Shown in pieces: positions 1 through 8,157 of a DNA stretch of 64,000 nt. The DNA is from Halomonas sp. KG2 (lineage in GTDB: Bacteria > Pseudomonadota > Gammaproteobacteria > Pseudomonadales > Halomonadaceae). Numbering within the stretch: the first letter of the stretch is position 1; each line of letters starts with the position of its first letter. The notes beneath the pieces were generated by a model. That model did no database searches. It worked only from the letters and a program-made list of their open reading frames with translations, and was not told the DNA's origin. The translations under genes were made by a program, and so were the position numbers. The stretch is from the NCBI GenBank assembly GCA_030440445.1, contig CP098528.1:992001-1056000 (forward strand). Direction: 5' to 3'.

Positions 1-2017
1 ACGCGGGCACTTCACCATCAATAAAGGAAAGTGGTTGGGTTGAACCCACATAACGCACGCCAGCACCGAGTTTCAGACCTGGTAAACCGAAGCTACCCAA
101 GCGGTAGTCACCCCAAAGCGAGAATTGATTATAAGGCACCCGAGCAGACCGTTCCCCTACCTCATCGGGAGTAGCTGGACTGCTTTTAGTGGTGCGTGCA
201 TCGGTATAGGCGTAGGCTGCGACCAGGTTGGCGTTGGGGCCGATTGCTGTCTTGGCTTCCAGCTCAACGCCACGAGAACGCACTTCCCCCATTTGTCTCT
301 GGAAACTGGTGTCAACTGGATCGGTAACCAGTACATTTTCTTGAGTCAGCTCATAGGCGGTGGCAGTTAATAGAGTGTCCGCCCCCTCTGGTTGAAAACG
401 AATACCTGCTTCGTACTGCTCACCTTGGGTGGGCTTGAATTGGTTACCGTTGCGGTCGGTGCCAGTCGCTACCTCAAAAGATTGACTGAAACTGACGAAG
501 GGCGCTAAGCCATTATCGGCTAGATAAACAAATCCGATGCGACCAGTGAAGGCATCATCATCCTGCTGCTGCCCTTGGGAGGGATCGAAGTATAAAGAGG
601 TTTCTGTATCGGTCCAATCTTGACGCCCGCCCAACATGACAACCCATTGATCGGCAATCTTCATTTGGTTCTGAAAATACAGGCCCACTTGCTCATTGCG
701 ACTCACATGAGAATAGGAATTGGGGGTGCTCTCACCTAGCTCGCCGCTCCCATAGATAGGATCGTAGAGATCCAGAGGTGGTACGGTTCGCCGATAACGT
801 TCGGTTTCGTGGCGTTGGCGGGCATAGTCGAGGCCAACCAGAGTGGTGTTGGCAGTTGCCCCAGCCTCCCAGTCATACTGCAAGGAGGTATCTGAGGAAA
901 GTGCCCTGGAGGCATCGCGCCGAACATTTGCATATCTAGAATAGAGGCGCCCATCGGAGCTTAGAGGGCTCTGAAGAACGCCAATATTGTCGATATCTCG
1001 ATCGGCGTGGAAGGTACGTAGACTGTGGCGAAGTTTCAGTTGATCAGAGAAGTTGTGTTCGAGTAGGTAGCCAAGAGAGTAGCGCTCATTATCGTACTCA
1101 TCGAAACCGGGTTCTCCCACGAAACGTCCCCGAGGAATATCACCATTGGGATTAGGAAGAATGGTGCCATTGTTTGGCAATCCATAGAAGTAGACGCTTT
1201 GGTCGTGCTGATATTCGCTCAGCAGAGTTAGTGACGTATCCTCGTCGGGCTGCCATTTGAGAGCGGGGGCGATATAGGTGCGATCATCGGGCACATGGTC
1301 GATAAAAGTATTGCTGTCGCGGTGTAGCATAGTCAAACGATATGACCACTCTCCATCTTCATCCAGGGCATTGGAGAAGTCTGCAGATATTTGTTTACGG
1401 TCAAAGCTGCCTGCCTGAAAATTAATTTCGCGCAGGGGCTCTGTAGTAGGGCGTTTGCTAACTGCATTAATCAAACCACCCGGAGAGGCCACACCATAGA
1501 GAATTGATGTGGGCCCTTTCAGTACTTCTAACCGTTCAAGGCCGTAAAGTTCCTGCTGTCCGTCGAATGAGTTTGCTTGATATTTACTGCCATCCCGATA
1601 TGTGGTCGAGACTTGAAAGCCGCGAACCATCTGGGAGTCACTGGTTTTATCGATTGCGCCAAGATTTGCGCTAGTAACACCGGCGGTATAGCCTAGCGCT
1701 TGGTAAGCATTCTGCGCACCATAGTTGCGGAATTCCTGGCTACCGACTATAGAGATAGACTGTGGAGTTTCTATGATCGGCGTGTCGGTCTTGGTGCCCG
1801 TGGTGCTACGAGTGGCGACAATGCCTTGCACCGGCCCTGTGGCTTCTTCATAGATACGACTTTCTGTCACTTGCAGTGTAGGTAGCTCGGTAGAAGATCC
1901 ACTACCTGACGAGGCGCGTTGTTCAGCATCCTGAGCAAGCACGGCCGTTGGGGCACTACACGCAGCAACAGCAATAGCTGTGGTTAGCCACCGTTTGCGG
2001 AAAGAAGGTTGGTTCAC
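1..2017 (-). CDS. TonB-dependent siderophore receptor, FpvA/FhuA-like (3' end outside window)
   Basis: Outer-membrane receptor for ferric siderophore. The frame is open from a GTG start at 2017 to the left edge, about 672 residues, so only the last barrel strands are missing. AAGGAGA sits 7 bases before the GTG. The N-terminus is a signal peptide ending near AVLAQD, followed at once by the plug; there is no STN signalling domain. Plug motifs include TPQSIS, YGLERLEVLKGP and ILYGVASPGGLINAVSKRP. From the TGPVQGI stretch onward it is strikingly similar to the STN-bearing receptor at 43735-46158, so the two are paralogues that differ in signalling capacity. It lies downstream of the pvdA- and pvdF-like genes on the same strand, which suggests it may take up the siderophore they help make; that link is inference. 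Confidence 0.93.
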   Translation of the reverse strand, partial: MNQPSFRKRWLTTAIAVAACSAPTAVLAQDAEQRASSGSGSSTELPTLQVTESRIYEEATGPVQGIVATRSTTGTKTDTPIIETPQSISIVGSQEFRNYGAQNAYQALGYTAGVTSANLGAIDKTSDSQMVRGFQVSTTYRDGSKYQANSFDGQQELYGLERLEVLKGPTSILYGVASPGGLINAVSKRPTTEPLREINFQAGSFDRKQISADFSNALDEDGEWSYRLTMLHRDSNTFIDHVPDDRTYIAPALKWQPDEDTSLTLLSEYQHDQSVYFYGLPNNGTILPNPNGDIPRGRFVGEPGFDEYDNERYSLGYLLEHNFSDQLKLRHSLRTFHADRDIDNIGVLQSPLSSDGRLYSRYANVRRDASRALSSDTSLQYDWEAGATANTTLVGLDYARQRHETERYRRTVPPLDLYDPIYGSGELGESTPNSYSHVSRNEQVGLYFQNQMKIADQWVVMLGGRQDWTDTETSLYFDPSQGQQQDDDAFTGRIGFVYLADNGLAPFVSFSQSFEVATGTDRNGNQFKPTQGEQYEAGIRFQPEGADTLLTATAYELTQENVLVTDPVDTSFQRQMGEVRSRGVELEAKTAIGPNANLVAAYAYTDARTTKSSPATPDEVGERSARVPYNQFSLWGDYRLGSFGLPGLKLGAGVRYVGSTQPLSFIDGEVPA

Positions 2018-2059
2018 GAATGTTCTCCTTGCATTAGATTCATTTTGATTTTTTGTAAA

Positions 2060-2074
2060 TGCTAATTGTTATTG
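2060..2074. promoter_or_regulatory. Fur-box-like site upstream of the first receptor
   Basis: The 15-mer TGCTAATTGTTATTG matches about 10 of 14 positions of the 7-1-7 Fur palindrome TGATAAT-n-ATTATCA. It lies 43 bases upstream of the receptor start at 2017, in AT-rich DNA that is a reasonable promoter place. The match is imperfect but its location in front of an iron receptor supports it. Confidence 0.5.
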
Positions 2075-2185
2075 TTTGTATTATGTGTATCTATATCTTG
2101 ATGTCAACTTCGTGTGAGCATCTGGGAGGGGGGAATCCTGAATTCAAACCAAAATTGAGGATTGGCTTAAAATTATGGTGCGATG

Positions 2186-2217
2186 ACTTCGTGCTCACAG
2201 GTAAAGGAGCACGAAGT
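2186..2217 (-). terminator. Hairpin between the formyltransferase and receptor genes
   Basis: A perfect 11-bp stem, ACTTCGTGCTC with GAGCACGAAGT, encloses a 10-base loop. It lies 39 bases beyond the formyltransferase stop on the minus strand. No clear U-run follows, so it may be a weak terminator or an mRNA-stabilising 3' structure. It marks a break between the biosynthetic genes and the receptor, which has its own Fur-like site. Confidence 0.5.
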
Positions 2218-2255
2218 GTCGTTGCCTGATTTAGTGCTGCGGCTATTCAATTAAT

Positions 2256-3101
2256 TCAGCACGTTGAGGAAGCCGTGATATCGTTTTTTAGAGCTTCCAG
2301 TCCCTCGTGAAGCGCGGGAAATAGGCTTTTATTAAAGTTTCTCCACCGTAATTCAATGATGGAGTCATCTGGTTCGATATGAGTTTCCAATAGGTCGTAG
2401 ATGATTTCGCCAGAATCAATTCCACTGTCGACATAATGGAGTGAGGCGCCAGTCTTGTTGATAGCAGGAACGCTTGCGGTCTCCATTGTCTGCCAGTTGA
2501 TAACTTTTTTTCCTTGAGCCCCGTACAGTGCATCAAGTGTTGCCGAGGCACCCCGCCTTTGATAGGGGGAGTCTTGGCGCGTAAGCCCAGGATGGATATT
2601 GACGATTTTGCGATAAAAAGGACTCTGAGGGCGGATTAGCTCGTCTAGAATGACTAATAGTCCGTCAAGGACGATGACATCGGCTTCGACTGCCACTAAC
2701 TTTTCTAGTAAGCTTTTTTCAAAAATCGATTTCGCAGGGAGTCTATCGGGCGAGTCGGTTGGTATTCGTCGGTAAGTGGATGGTATAGAACAGAAAAGAT
2801 CGTCAATGTGGCATCCCTTCACAAAGAGTTCTTGTGGCAAGATCCATGGCTTTCCTAGTTGACGACAGAAACCATAGTCTTTGAGCTTCTCTTGGTCTTT
2901 TATTGAGCCTTCATCGTCATCATAAATCACAGTCTCCAGAGAGTAGGCATCGCCTAGCGGAGTCTCGTTGAGAGATGTCACCAGATACTCAAGAGGGGAC
3001 ATCATGTACTGTTTCTCCCCCTTATACTCAATGTATTGCCCAGCTTTATCGGCTGCAGCATTTCTCAGTGACAGGATATAAGCTAGTTTTAATTTAGACA
3101 T
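2256..3101 (-). CDS. pvdF: N5-hydroxyornithine formyltransferase, PvdF-like
   Basis: Predicted to move a formyl group from N10-formyltetrahydrofolate to N5-hydroxyornithine, making formyl-hydroxyornithine, an iron-binding hydroxamate residue of peptide siderophores. The protein is 281 residues, the size of PvdF, with a formyltransferase fold in the second half. The catalytic Asn-His-Asp set is visible as N168 and H170 in VNIHPG and D229 in DSGIDSGEII; the same residue numbers are those I recall for PvdF. The N-terminal 100 residues resemble no other formyltransferase I know. It lies 174 bases downstream of the pvdA-like gene on the same strand and the two act in consecutive steps. The NRPS that would use the product is not in the window. 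It could in principle formylate another amino sugar or amine, but the context argues against it. Confidence 0.85.
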   Translation of the reverse strand: MSKLKLAYILSLRNAAADKAGQYIEYKGEKQYMMSPLEYLVTSLNETPLGDAYSLETVIYDDDEGSIKDQEKLKDYGFCRQLGKPWILPQELFVKGCHIDDLFCSIPSTYRRIPTDSPDRLPAKSIFEKSLLEKLVAVEADVIVLDGLLVILDELIRPQSPFYRKIVNIHPGLTRQDSPYQRRGASATLDALYGAQGKKVINWQTMETASVPAINKTGASLHYVDSGIDSGEIIYDLLETHIEPDDSIIELRWRNFNKSLFPALHEGLEALKNDITASSTC

Positions 3102-3216
3102 GTTTTACCCATGCTTTTTAATAGTAGATGGTGGTCTTAAGGTGCATCAGTCATGCTGCTTCAACGCCTGTGCTCTAACCGAGAACGTATTGAAGAACGG
3201 CATCTAGTTGCTAAGT

Positions 3217-3246
3217 CCAGTGGCCAAAAGGTGGCCTGACCACTGG
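3217..3246. other. Inverted repeat between pvdA- and pvdF-like genes
   Basis: CCAGTGG (3217-3223) pairs with CCACTGG (3240-3246), with an inner GGCC...GGCC pair. It lies in the 174-base gap downstream of the pvdA-like stop and has no U-run. It may protect or separate the two messages; no function can be assigned from sequence alone. Confidence 0.4.
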
Positions 3247-3275
3247 TACGATTTATGAAAGTGAGTTGGTGAAAA

Positions 3276-4568
3276 CTAAGGTGTAGTAGCTGCCTCCTTG
3301 CAGGGTGAAGGGGCATAAAAAGCTGCTGCATGATCTAATGCATCGCATATCTCGCTTGTTCGTGCCGCCAAAATCGACAGCAGGGTATCGCTTAAACCAT
3401 GGGTGGGCTCGCAGCTGCCTTGCAGGAAAATAGCCGGTTTGAACTCAGGCTTGGTGTAAAGCTGATAGTGGCGATTGACAGCAAACTCAGGCAGGTAGTC
3501 CGCGACGGGGGCCAGTAGCTGTTTATGGGTGTCGCGTACATAGCCGGTGGCTAACACTACTGCGTCGTAGCGGGTGATATCCGTATGACCAGTCTCTAAA
3601 TCACGCACGTTTAGCTCAACGCCTTCAGGGCCTGCTTCACTGCCGATAACCTCATGGCGGCGACGGAAGCGGTGGCGGGCCTGGCCGGTTACTTTTTGCT
3701 GATAGAACACATCGTAAATCTCCTGAATCAACGCCAAGTCAGGGGCTGAGTAGTTGGTGCTTTTGTACTCCTGCAGCAGTGCTTCCCGCTGGCCGGTGGG
3801 GTTGTTGAACACGTAGTCGGTGTATTCGGGGTTGAAAATCTCGTTGACGAAGGGGCTATCGTCGGAGGGTTTAAAGGCCCATGCCCGGCTAATCAGATCC
3901 ACCTGAATGCCTTCACGGCCATGCAGGTCAAGGAATATCTCAGCGGCGCTCTGGCCGGCACCGATCACGGCGATGCGTTTGGGGGCGTATTGCTTCGCCA
4001 GCTCTCTCAGATAGTGGCTGGAGTGGAAGACCCGTGGGTCGTCTTTTAGCCCGGCGAAGCATTCAGGAACATTGGGCGCCCCCCCCACGCTAATTACCAA
4101 TGAACGGGTGAGCCTTTCCTGCACCGCGCCACTCTCATCCCGTGAACGAACGCGAAGGTAGGCTACCTCGTCGTTATCAGTTTCAGGCAGCACTTCAAAC
4201 ACATCCTCTCCATAGGTGCACTGGTGTTCAAAGTGGCTGGCAGTCCAGCTTAGGTAATCATTGAACTCATGACGGCTGGGGAAGAAGGTCTGCAGATTGA
4301 TAAAGTCCTGCAGGCGGCCTTTGCTGTGGAGGTAATTGAGGAAGCTGTAACGGCTCCCAGGGTTGCGCGGCGTGACCAGATCTTTGAGAAAAGAGATCTG
4401 CATATGGGCATTTTCCAGCAGCATATGCGGGTGCCAAGCAAAGCAGGGCTGGCGCTCAATAAACAAGGCATCCTTCGCTTGCCCTGCCTGGCGCTGTTCG
4501 TCGAGAGCTATGGCCAGGGCAATATTGGAGGGGCCGAAGCCGATGCCGATCAAATCGTGAATATGCAT
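3276..4568 (-). CDS. pvdA: L-ornithine N5-monooxygenase, PvdA-like
   Basis: Flavin enzyme that hydroxylates the side-chain nitrogen of ornithine with NADPH and O2, the first committed step to hydroxamate siderophores. The protein is 430 residues, usual for PvdA. FAD-binding motif GIGFGPSN is at residues 8-15, NADPH motif GAGQSA at 203-208, and the C-terminal ATGY motif (VVLATGYVRD) near 340. GAGGA lies 6 bases before the ATG at 4568. The formyltransferase follows downstream on the same strand and the PvdE-like exporter diverges upstream, a compact siderophore-biosynthesis set. The leader carries a terminator-like hairpin at 4597-4620, so transcription may be attenuated. Lysine or putrescine as substrate cannot be excluded, but the PvdF-like neighbour favours ornithine. 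Confidence 0.92.
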   Translation of the reverse strand: MHIHDLIGIGFGPSNIALAIALDEQRQAGQAKDALFIERQPCFAWHPHMLLENAHMQISFLKDLVTPRNPGSRYSFLNYLHSKGRLQDFINLQTFFPSRHEFNDYLSWTASHFEHQCTYGEDVFEVLPETDNDEVAYLRVRSRDESGAVQERLTRSLVISVGGAPNVPECFAGLKDDPRVFHSSHYLRELAKQYAPKRIAVIGAGQSAAEIFLDLHGREGIQVDLISRAWAFKPSDDSPFVNEIFNPEYTDYVFNNPTGQREALLQEYKSTNYSAPDLALIQEIYDVFYQQKVTGQARHRFRRRHEVIGSEAGPEGVELNVRDLETGHTDITRYDAVVLATGYVRDTHKQLLAPVADYLPEFAVNRHYQLYTKPEFKPAIFLQGSCEPTHGLSDTLLSILAARTSEICDALDHAAAFYAPSPCKEAATTP

Positions 4569-4596
4569 AAGAGTCCTCGTGGCTGATGTGTCAATT

Positions 4597-4620
4597 AAAA
4601 AAACACCGAAGGGCGGCGTT
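4597..4620 (-). terminator. Terminator-like hairpin in the pvdA leader
   Basis: Read on the minus strand, AACGCCG pairs with CGGTGTT (one G-U pair) around a 5-base loop, and is followed directly by a run of seven T. This is the form of an intrinsic terminator. It lies only about 28 bases upstream of the pvdA-like start codon with no minus-strand gene ending before it, so it would act on the pvdA leader itself. Confidence 0.55.
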
Positions 4621-4757
4621 ACTGACGTCCTTATCTAAAGACGAATGAGAATGAGGCATGTTTACAAAAAAAAGGTGTTTAACTTTTTGCAGCGGTGGTT
4701 CGTCTGTATGAGTAGGTACTGCTTTCCAATCCCTTTTTCCAATCGCTTTCCAATGAG

Positions 4758-6410
4758 GTGAATGTGCTTTCCTATCTGATTCGTCGAACCCGCGGGTTGA
4801 TGACCGCCGCTGCGCTGGCCAGTATTCTCTCGGGGCTTTTCAGCGTGCTGCTGATTGCCCAAATTAATGCGGCGTTAACCAGCGACTCCGCCAGCCGCGC
4901 CAGTGCGGCCTGGGCTTTCGCGGGTATCGCCGTGGCCCTAATGGTCTGTCGGATGGTGTCGACGGCGCTGTTTGAGCGGTTGGGGCAGCGTGCTTTGGCC
5001 GAGTTACGCAGTTTTGTTGCCCAGTGCGTGGCCGAGACCCCCTTTGCTCGGTTCGAGCGTGTGGGCAGTGCACGGATCCAGTCGGCGCTCACCGAGCACA
5101 GCAACAACGTGGCGGTACTGTTCGTTAGCTTGCCGGTGATTTTGACCAATACGGTCATCGTGGTGGGGTGCTTGGGCTACCTGGCAATGCTTTCATGGCA
5201 GGTGTTTTTGTTTGCACTGGGGGTGATTGGGCTGGGTGCTGTCGGTTACCACTTGGTGCACTTACGCGCTATTCACTACCTCCAGGATGCCTCGTCAGAG
5301 CAGGATCGATTGTTTGGTCATTTCCGCGCGCTGACCGATGGTGCAAAAGAGCTACGCCTACACCAGCGCAAGAGCCGGGTCTTTATGGATCAGATACTGG
5401 GGGAGTCGGTTGAAGGCGTGCGGCGGCTGCGCACCTATGGCATGTCGCTGTTCGTGATCTCGACCAGTTGGGGTCAGTTTCTGATGTACGCCTTTATCGG
5501 TCTGGTATTGTTTGTATTGGCGGGCGATGGGCCTAACCAAACCCAGGTAATGACCGGTTTTGCGCTGGTGTTTGTGTTTATGGTGACTCCCCTTGAAGGC
5601 TTGCTGATCAATATCCCGCGGATCAATATGGCGCGGGTAGCTGCTAGTCGAATTGATGACATCACACGAGAGATGCCCCAGGGGCAGGAGAGGCAAGCGT
5701 CACCTCAGGTGCCTGCTTTGCAGCGTCTTGAGTTGCACGACGTCACCCATCAGTACTACCACGAGCAGAGCGATGACTTCTTTGAGTTGGGGCCGATTAA
5801 TCTGAGCTTTACGCCGGGGGAAGTGGTGTTTCTGGTGGGGGGCAACGGTAGCGGTAAGACCACGCTGGCCAAAGTAGTGGTGGGGCTTTACCCGCCGGAA
5901 GGTGGCGAGGTATTGCTCAATGGCGAGCGGGTCGAAGCGGATGGCTGGGATGCCTACCGGCAGCTCTTCTCGGTGGTGTTCTCGGACTTCCATCTCTTTG
6001 AACGCCTGTTAGAGGCACCGCGGGAAGGCTTGGACGAGGAGGGTAATCGCCTGCTGGCCAAGTTGCACCTGCAGCACAAGGTGCGGGTTGAAAACGGTGC
6101 GTTCACCACCCAAGCACTCTCCCAGGGGCAACGTAAGCGCTTGGCGCTTGTCGTGGCCTACCTTGAGGATCGGCCCTTCTTGGTGTTTGACGAGTGGGCG
6201 GCGGATCAGGATCCGTTATTCAAAGAGGTGTTTTACTGCGAGGTGTTGCCCGAGTTAAAACGCATGGGTAAAGCGGTGCTGGTGATCACCCACGATGACC
6301 GCTATTTCCACCTCGCAGATCGATTGGTGCGGCTAGAGAGTGGCAAGCTGTTGACTGCTGAGTCTGAGACTGCCGAAGAGCCGCTAGCGGAACCCTCATC
6401 GGCCACTTGA
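4758..6410 (+). CDS. PvdE-like siderophore-peptide exporter, fused permease-ATPase
   Basis: Cyclic-peptide exporter family ABC protein (PvdE/SyrD type), 550 residues, placed in the inner membrane. In pyoverdine producers PvdE moves the siderophore precursor to the periplasm. About six membrane helices fill residues 1-300. Walker A GGNGSGKTT is near 360, the unusual signature LSQGQRKR near 453 (in place of LSGGQ), and Walker [13 protein letters not shown] near 475; the EWAADQDP segment is typical of this family. The start is GTG 4758 or GTG 4764; an in-frame stop at 4713 limits it upstream. It diverges from the pvdA-like gene. A second protein with the same motif spacing is encoded at 10981-12636. 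Its 3' end overlaps the convergent cytochrome b561 gene by 15 bases. Confidence 0.88.
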   Translation: MNVLSYLIRRTRGLMTAAALASILSGLFSVLLIAQINAALTSDSASRASAAWAFAGIAVALMVCRMVSTALFERLGQRALAELRSFVAQCVAETPFARFERVGSARIQSALTEHSNNVAVLFVSLPVILTNTVIVVGCLGYLAMLSWQVFLFALGVIGLGAVGYHLVHLRAIHYLQDASSEQDRLFGHFRALTDGAKELRLHQRKSRVFMDQILGESVEGVRRLRTYGMSLFVISTSWGQFLMYAFIGLVLFVLAGDGPNQTQVMTGFALVFVFMVTPLEGLLINIPRINMARVAASRIDDITREMPQGQERQASPQVPALQRLELHDVTHQYYHEQSDDFFELGPINLSFTPGEVVFLVGGNGSGKTTLAKVVVGLYPPEGGEVLLNGERVEADGWDAYRQLFSVVFSDFHLFERLLEAPREGLDEEGNRLLAKLHLQHKVRVENGAFTTQALSQGQRKRLALVVAYLEDRPFLVFDEWAADQDPLFKEVFYCEVLPELKRMGKAVLVITHDDRYFHLADRLVRLESGKLLTAESETAEEPLAEPSSAT

Positions 6411-7019
6411 CCCCACCATACGCGCCAGTACTCGGTCTTTAAGCCAGAAGCGGTGAGTCAGAGCCATCGTGATGTGGCCGATGACTAATCCACATAGCAG
6501 CCACGAGAGCGGGCCGTGAAGAAGCTCGGCTGGGGCGATCATCCAGGTGATATCGCGTTCCGCTTCGGGCAGCAGCTCCATGCCATAAAAGCGTAGCGCC
6601 CCGCCGCGGCCATACTGGCGCAAAATAGCGAAAGCGGGCAACCACATTAGTAGCCCATAAAAGGTGATATGGACAAAGCGCGCCAAGCGCCCACCTAGCC
6701 CTGGCGTGTGGGGCGGGCGTTGCTTGCGATTTATCCATGCCCAGCCAAGGCGAGCCAGCGTCACGATCAGAATCATAAATCCTAATGAGCCGTGAGGCCC
6801 GATGCTCGCCAAGAACAGCGTGATAGCGTTTTCGCCCATTCCTCTCCAGGCCAGCAACACGGAAAATTGCAGCGTGACCAGCGCGGCGGTCAACCAGTGC
6901 AGTACACGGCTGATCCGCCCATAGCAGTTGGGGCTGTCTCGCCAGCCAATAGGCGTTCGAACTGGCTTGCTTGTGAGATCACTGTTTAACGCCGTGTTGT
7001 TTGCCGTTCCTTTAACCAT
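6396..7019 (-). CDS. Cytochrome b561-family membrane protein
   Basis: A 207-residue four-helix b-type cytochrome that passes electrons within the inner membrane. Haem-ligand histidines are visible in RVLHWLTAA (first helix), IGPHGSLGF, RFVHITFYG and the last helix VIGHITMALTHRF. The start is placed at ATG 7019, which overlaps the stop of the upstream reductase gene (the ATG at 7019 precedes the TAA at 7014-7012), so the two are probably translated together. A longer in-frame start at 7076 would run 65 bases into the reductase gene and is less likely. Pairing with a ferric-siderophore reductase suggests a role in iron release or in feeding electrons to it; that role is inference. Confidence 0.85.
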   Translation of the reverse strand: MVKGTANNTALNSDLTSKPVRTPIGWRDSPNCYGRISRVLHWLTAALVTLQFSVLLAWRGMGENAITLFLASIGPHGSLGFMILIVTLARLGWAWINRKQRPPHTPGLGGRLARFVHITFYGLLMWLPAFAILRQYGRGGALRFYGMELLPEAERDITWMIAPAELLHGPLSWLLCGLVIGHITMALTHRFWLKDRVLARMVGSSGR

Positions 7020-7968
7020 TGGCCTTGCCCAGGCGCCAGTAGCCCATGCTGGTAACGTACTGCTTGGGGAGCCCACACTCGTTGACTAAGTAGCGGCGTA
7101 GCTTCATGGCGACCTTGGTTTCAGCGGCGATCCAGGCGTAGAAAGGCGCGTTGTCATCTAGGGTGGCGGGTTCCCAGAGCGGGCCGTTCTCATCGTCGCT
7201 TTCGTCGTTGGTCGTGGCGCCGGTAGTGGCGCTGGTCGTGGTGTTAGCAGGTGTGCCGCCTAGCGCTTGAATTTCCCTATGTAAATCAATATCGCGTACT
7301 GCTCTCATTAGTAGCTCACCATGTTGGCAGCCGGACTCAGCGTCACGTGCCAGCCAGCGCAGCTTGGCGGCCTGGGGCAGAGGCTGAACGTCGTCGCCAC
7401 GAGGCACTTCGAATAGCGCTTCGACCTTGGGTTTGAGCGGTAGGTCATCAAGGGTTTCCAGAATGCCGGCGGCAGCGGGGAGGGCGGTTTCATCGGCGAT
7501 GATCAGAATACGGCGTACGCCTTGGGGCGGCTTCCACTCGTAGCCCAACTTTGGGCCTTCCGCGTTAGCGTCGGGGGCTGTCATGGCTAGCCGGTCACCC
7601 GGGCGGGCGTGCATTGCCCAGCGCGACGCGGGGCCATTGTCGCCGTGGAGTACAAATTCAACGTCCACCTCAGCCTGCTCCGGGCGGAGGGCGCGAATAG
7701 TGTAGGTGCGCGCTGAGGGCCTTTGGGCATCCGGCAGTGCGCGGTAGGCGCCGTACCAGTCGTGTTCTTCCAGCTTGGCAATTTCAAACAGCGGGTCGAG
7801 ACTGCCACCGCCTTCGGGAAAGAATAGCTTGACGCGCTGATCCGGTGCGTAGGACGCCATTTGGCTGACCTCTGGGCCAGTAAAGGTGAACCTGACTAAT
7901 GAGGCGCTGACTTGGGTGCGCCGGGCGAGGGTGATATCGAAAAGCTGGTAGCTCGGTTTGGCTGCCAT
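7012..7968 (-). CDS. Siderophore-interacting protein (SIP/ViuB-like ferric-siderophore reductase)
   Basis: Cytoplasmic NAD(P)H-flavin reductase that frees iron from imported ferric siderophores. The protein is 318 residues, longer than the usual 250-280. The FAD-binding domain contains the ARTYTIRAL motif (R-x-Y-T/S) and a VEFVLHG strand, and the SIP domain begins with RRILIIADETALPA. The C-terminal region keeps FYAWIAAETKV and MGYWRLG. The extra length is a threonine-rich then acidic linker at about 237-263, just before the last part of the SIP domain. AAGGAG precedes the ATG at 7968 but lies inside a hairpin (7977-7995). A strong Fur site lies at 8006-8020. The cytochrome b561 gene overlaps its end. 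Confidence 0.92.
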   Translation of the reverse strand: MAAKPSYQLFDITLARRTQVSASLVRFTFTGPEVSQMASYAPDQRVKLFFPEGGGSLDPLFEIAKLEEHDWYGAYRALPDAQRPSARTYTIRALRPEQAEVDVEFVLHGDNGPASRWAMHARPGDRLAMTAPDANAEGPKLGYEWKPPQGVRRILIIADETALPAAAGILETLDDLPLKPKVEALFEVPRGDDVQPLPQAAKLRWLARDAESGCQHGELLMRAVRDIDLHREIQALGGTPANTTTSATTGATTNDESDDENGPLWEPATLDDNAPFYAWIAAETKVAMKLRRYLVNECGLPKQYVTSMGYWRLGKANG

Positions 7969-7976
7969 GGTGATGT

Positions 7977-7995
7977 CTCCTTTATATATAAGGAG
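7977..7995 (-). promoter_or_regulatory. Hairpin that covers the SIP Shine-Dalgarno site
   Basis: On the minus strand CTCCTT pairs with AAGGAG around the loop ATATATA. The right arm AAGGAG is the ribosome-binding site of the SIP gene, 8 bases before its ATG. A 6-bp stem with an all-A/T loop could weaken initiation and be sensitive to temperature or to a bound factor. It may also be chance complementarity in AT-rich DNA. Confidence 0.4.
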
Positions 7996-8005
7996 TCAAT
8001 TGTAG

Positions 8006-8020
8006 TGCTAATTATTATCA
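8006..8020. promoter_or_regulatory. Fur box between the SIP and fhuB genes
   Basis: On the minus strand TGATAATAATTAGCA matches 13 of 14 scored positions of the 7-1-7 Fur palindrome. It lies in the divergent gap, 37 bases upstream of the SIP start and about 140 bases upstream of fhuB, so it could control both. It is the best-matching Fur site of the window together with the one at 27258. Confidence 0.8.
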
Positions 8021-8157
8021 TTTAGAATCGTTGTTGGTAATTCAATCGCTAATTTCCATAAACTCGTTTGCATAAATAGTAAGGCTAAGAAAATGACGCT
8101 GCTGCCTATCACGTCTCTTTTGGCGAACTGTCCGGTTATCACAAAAGGGTGCTCGCT

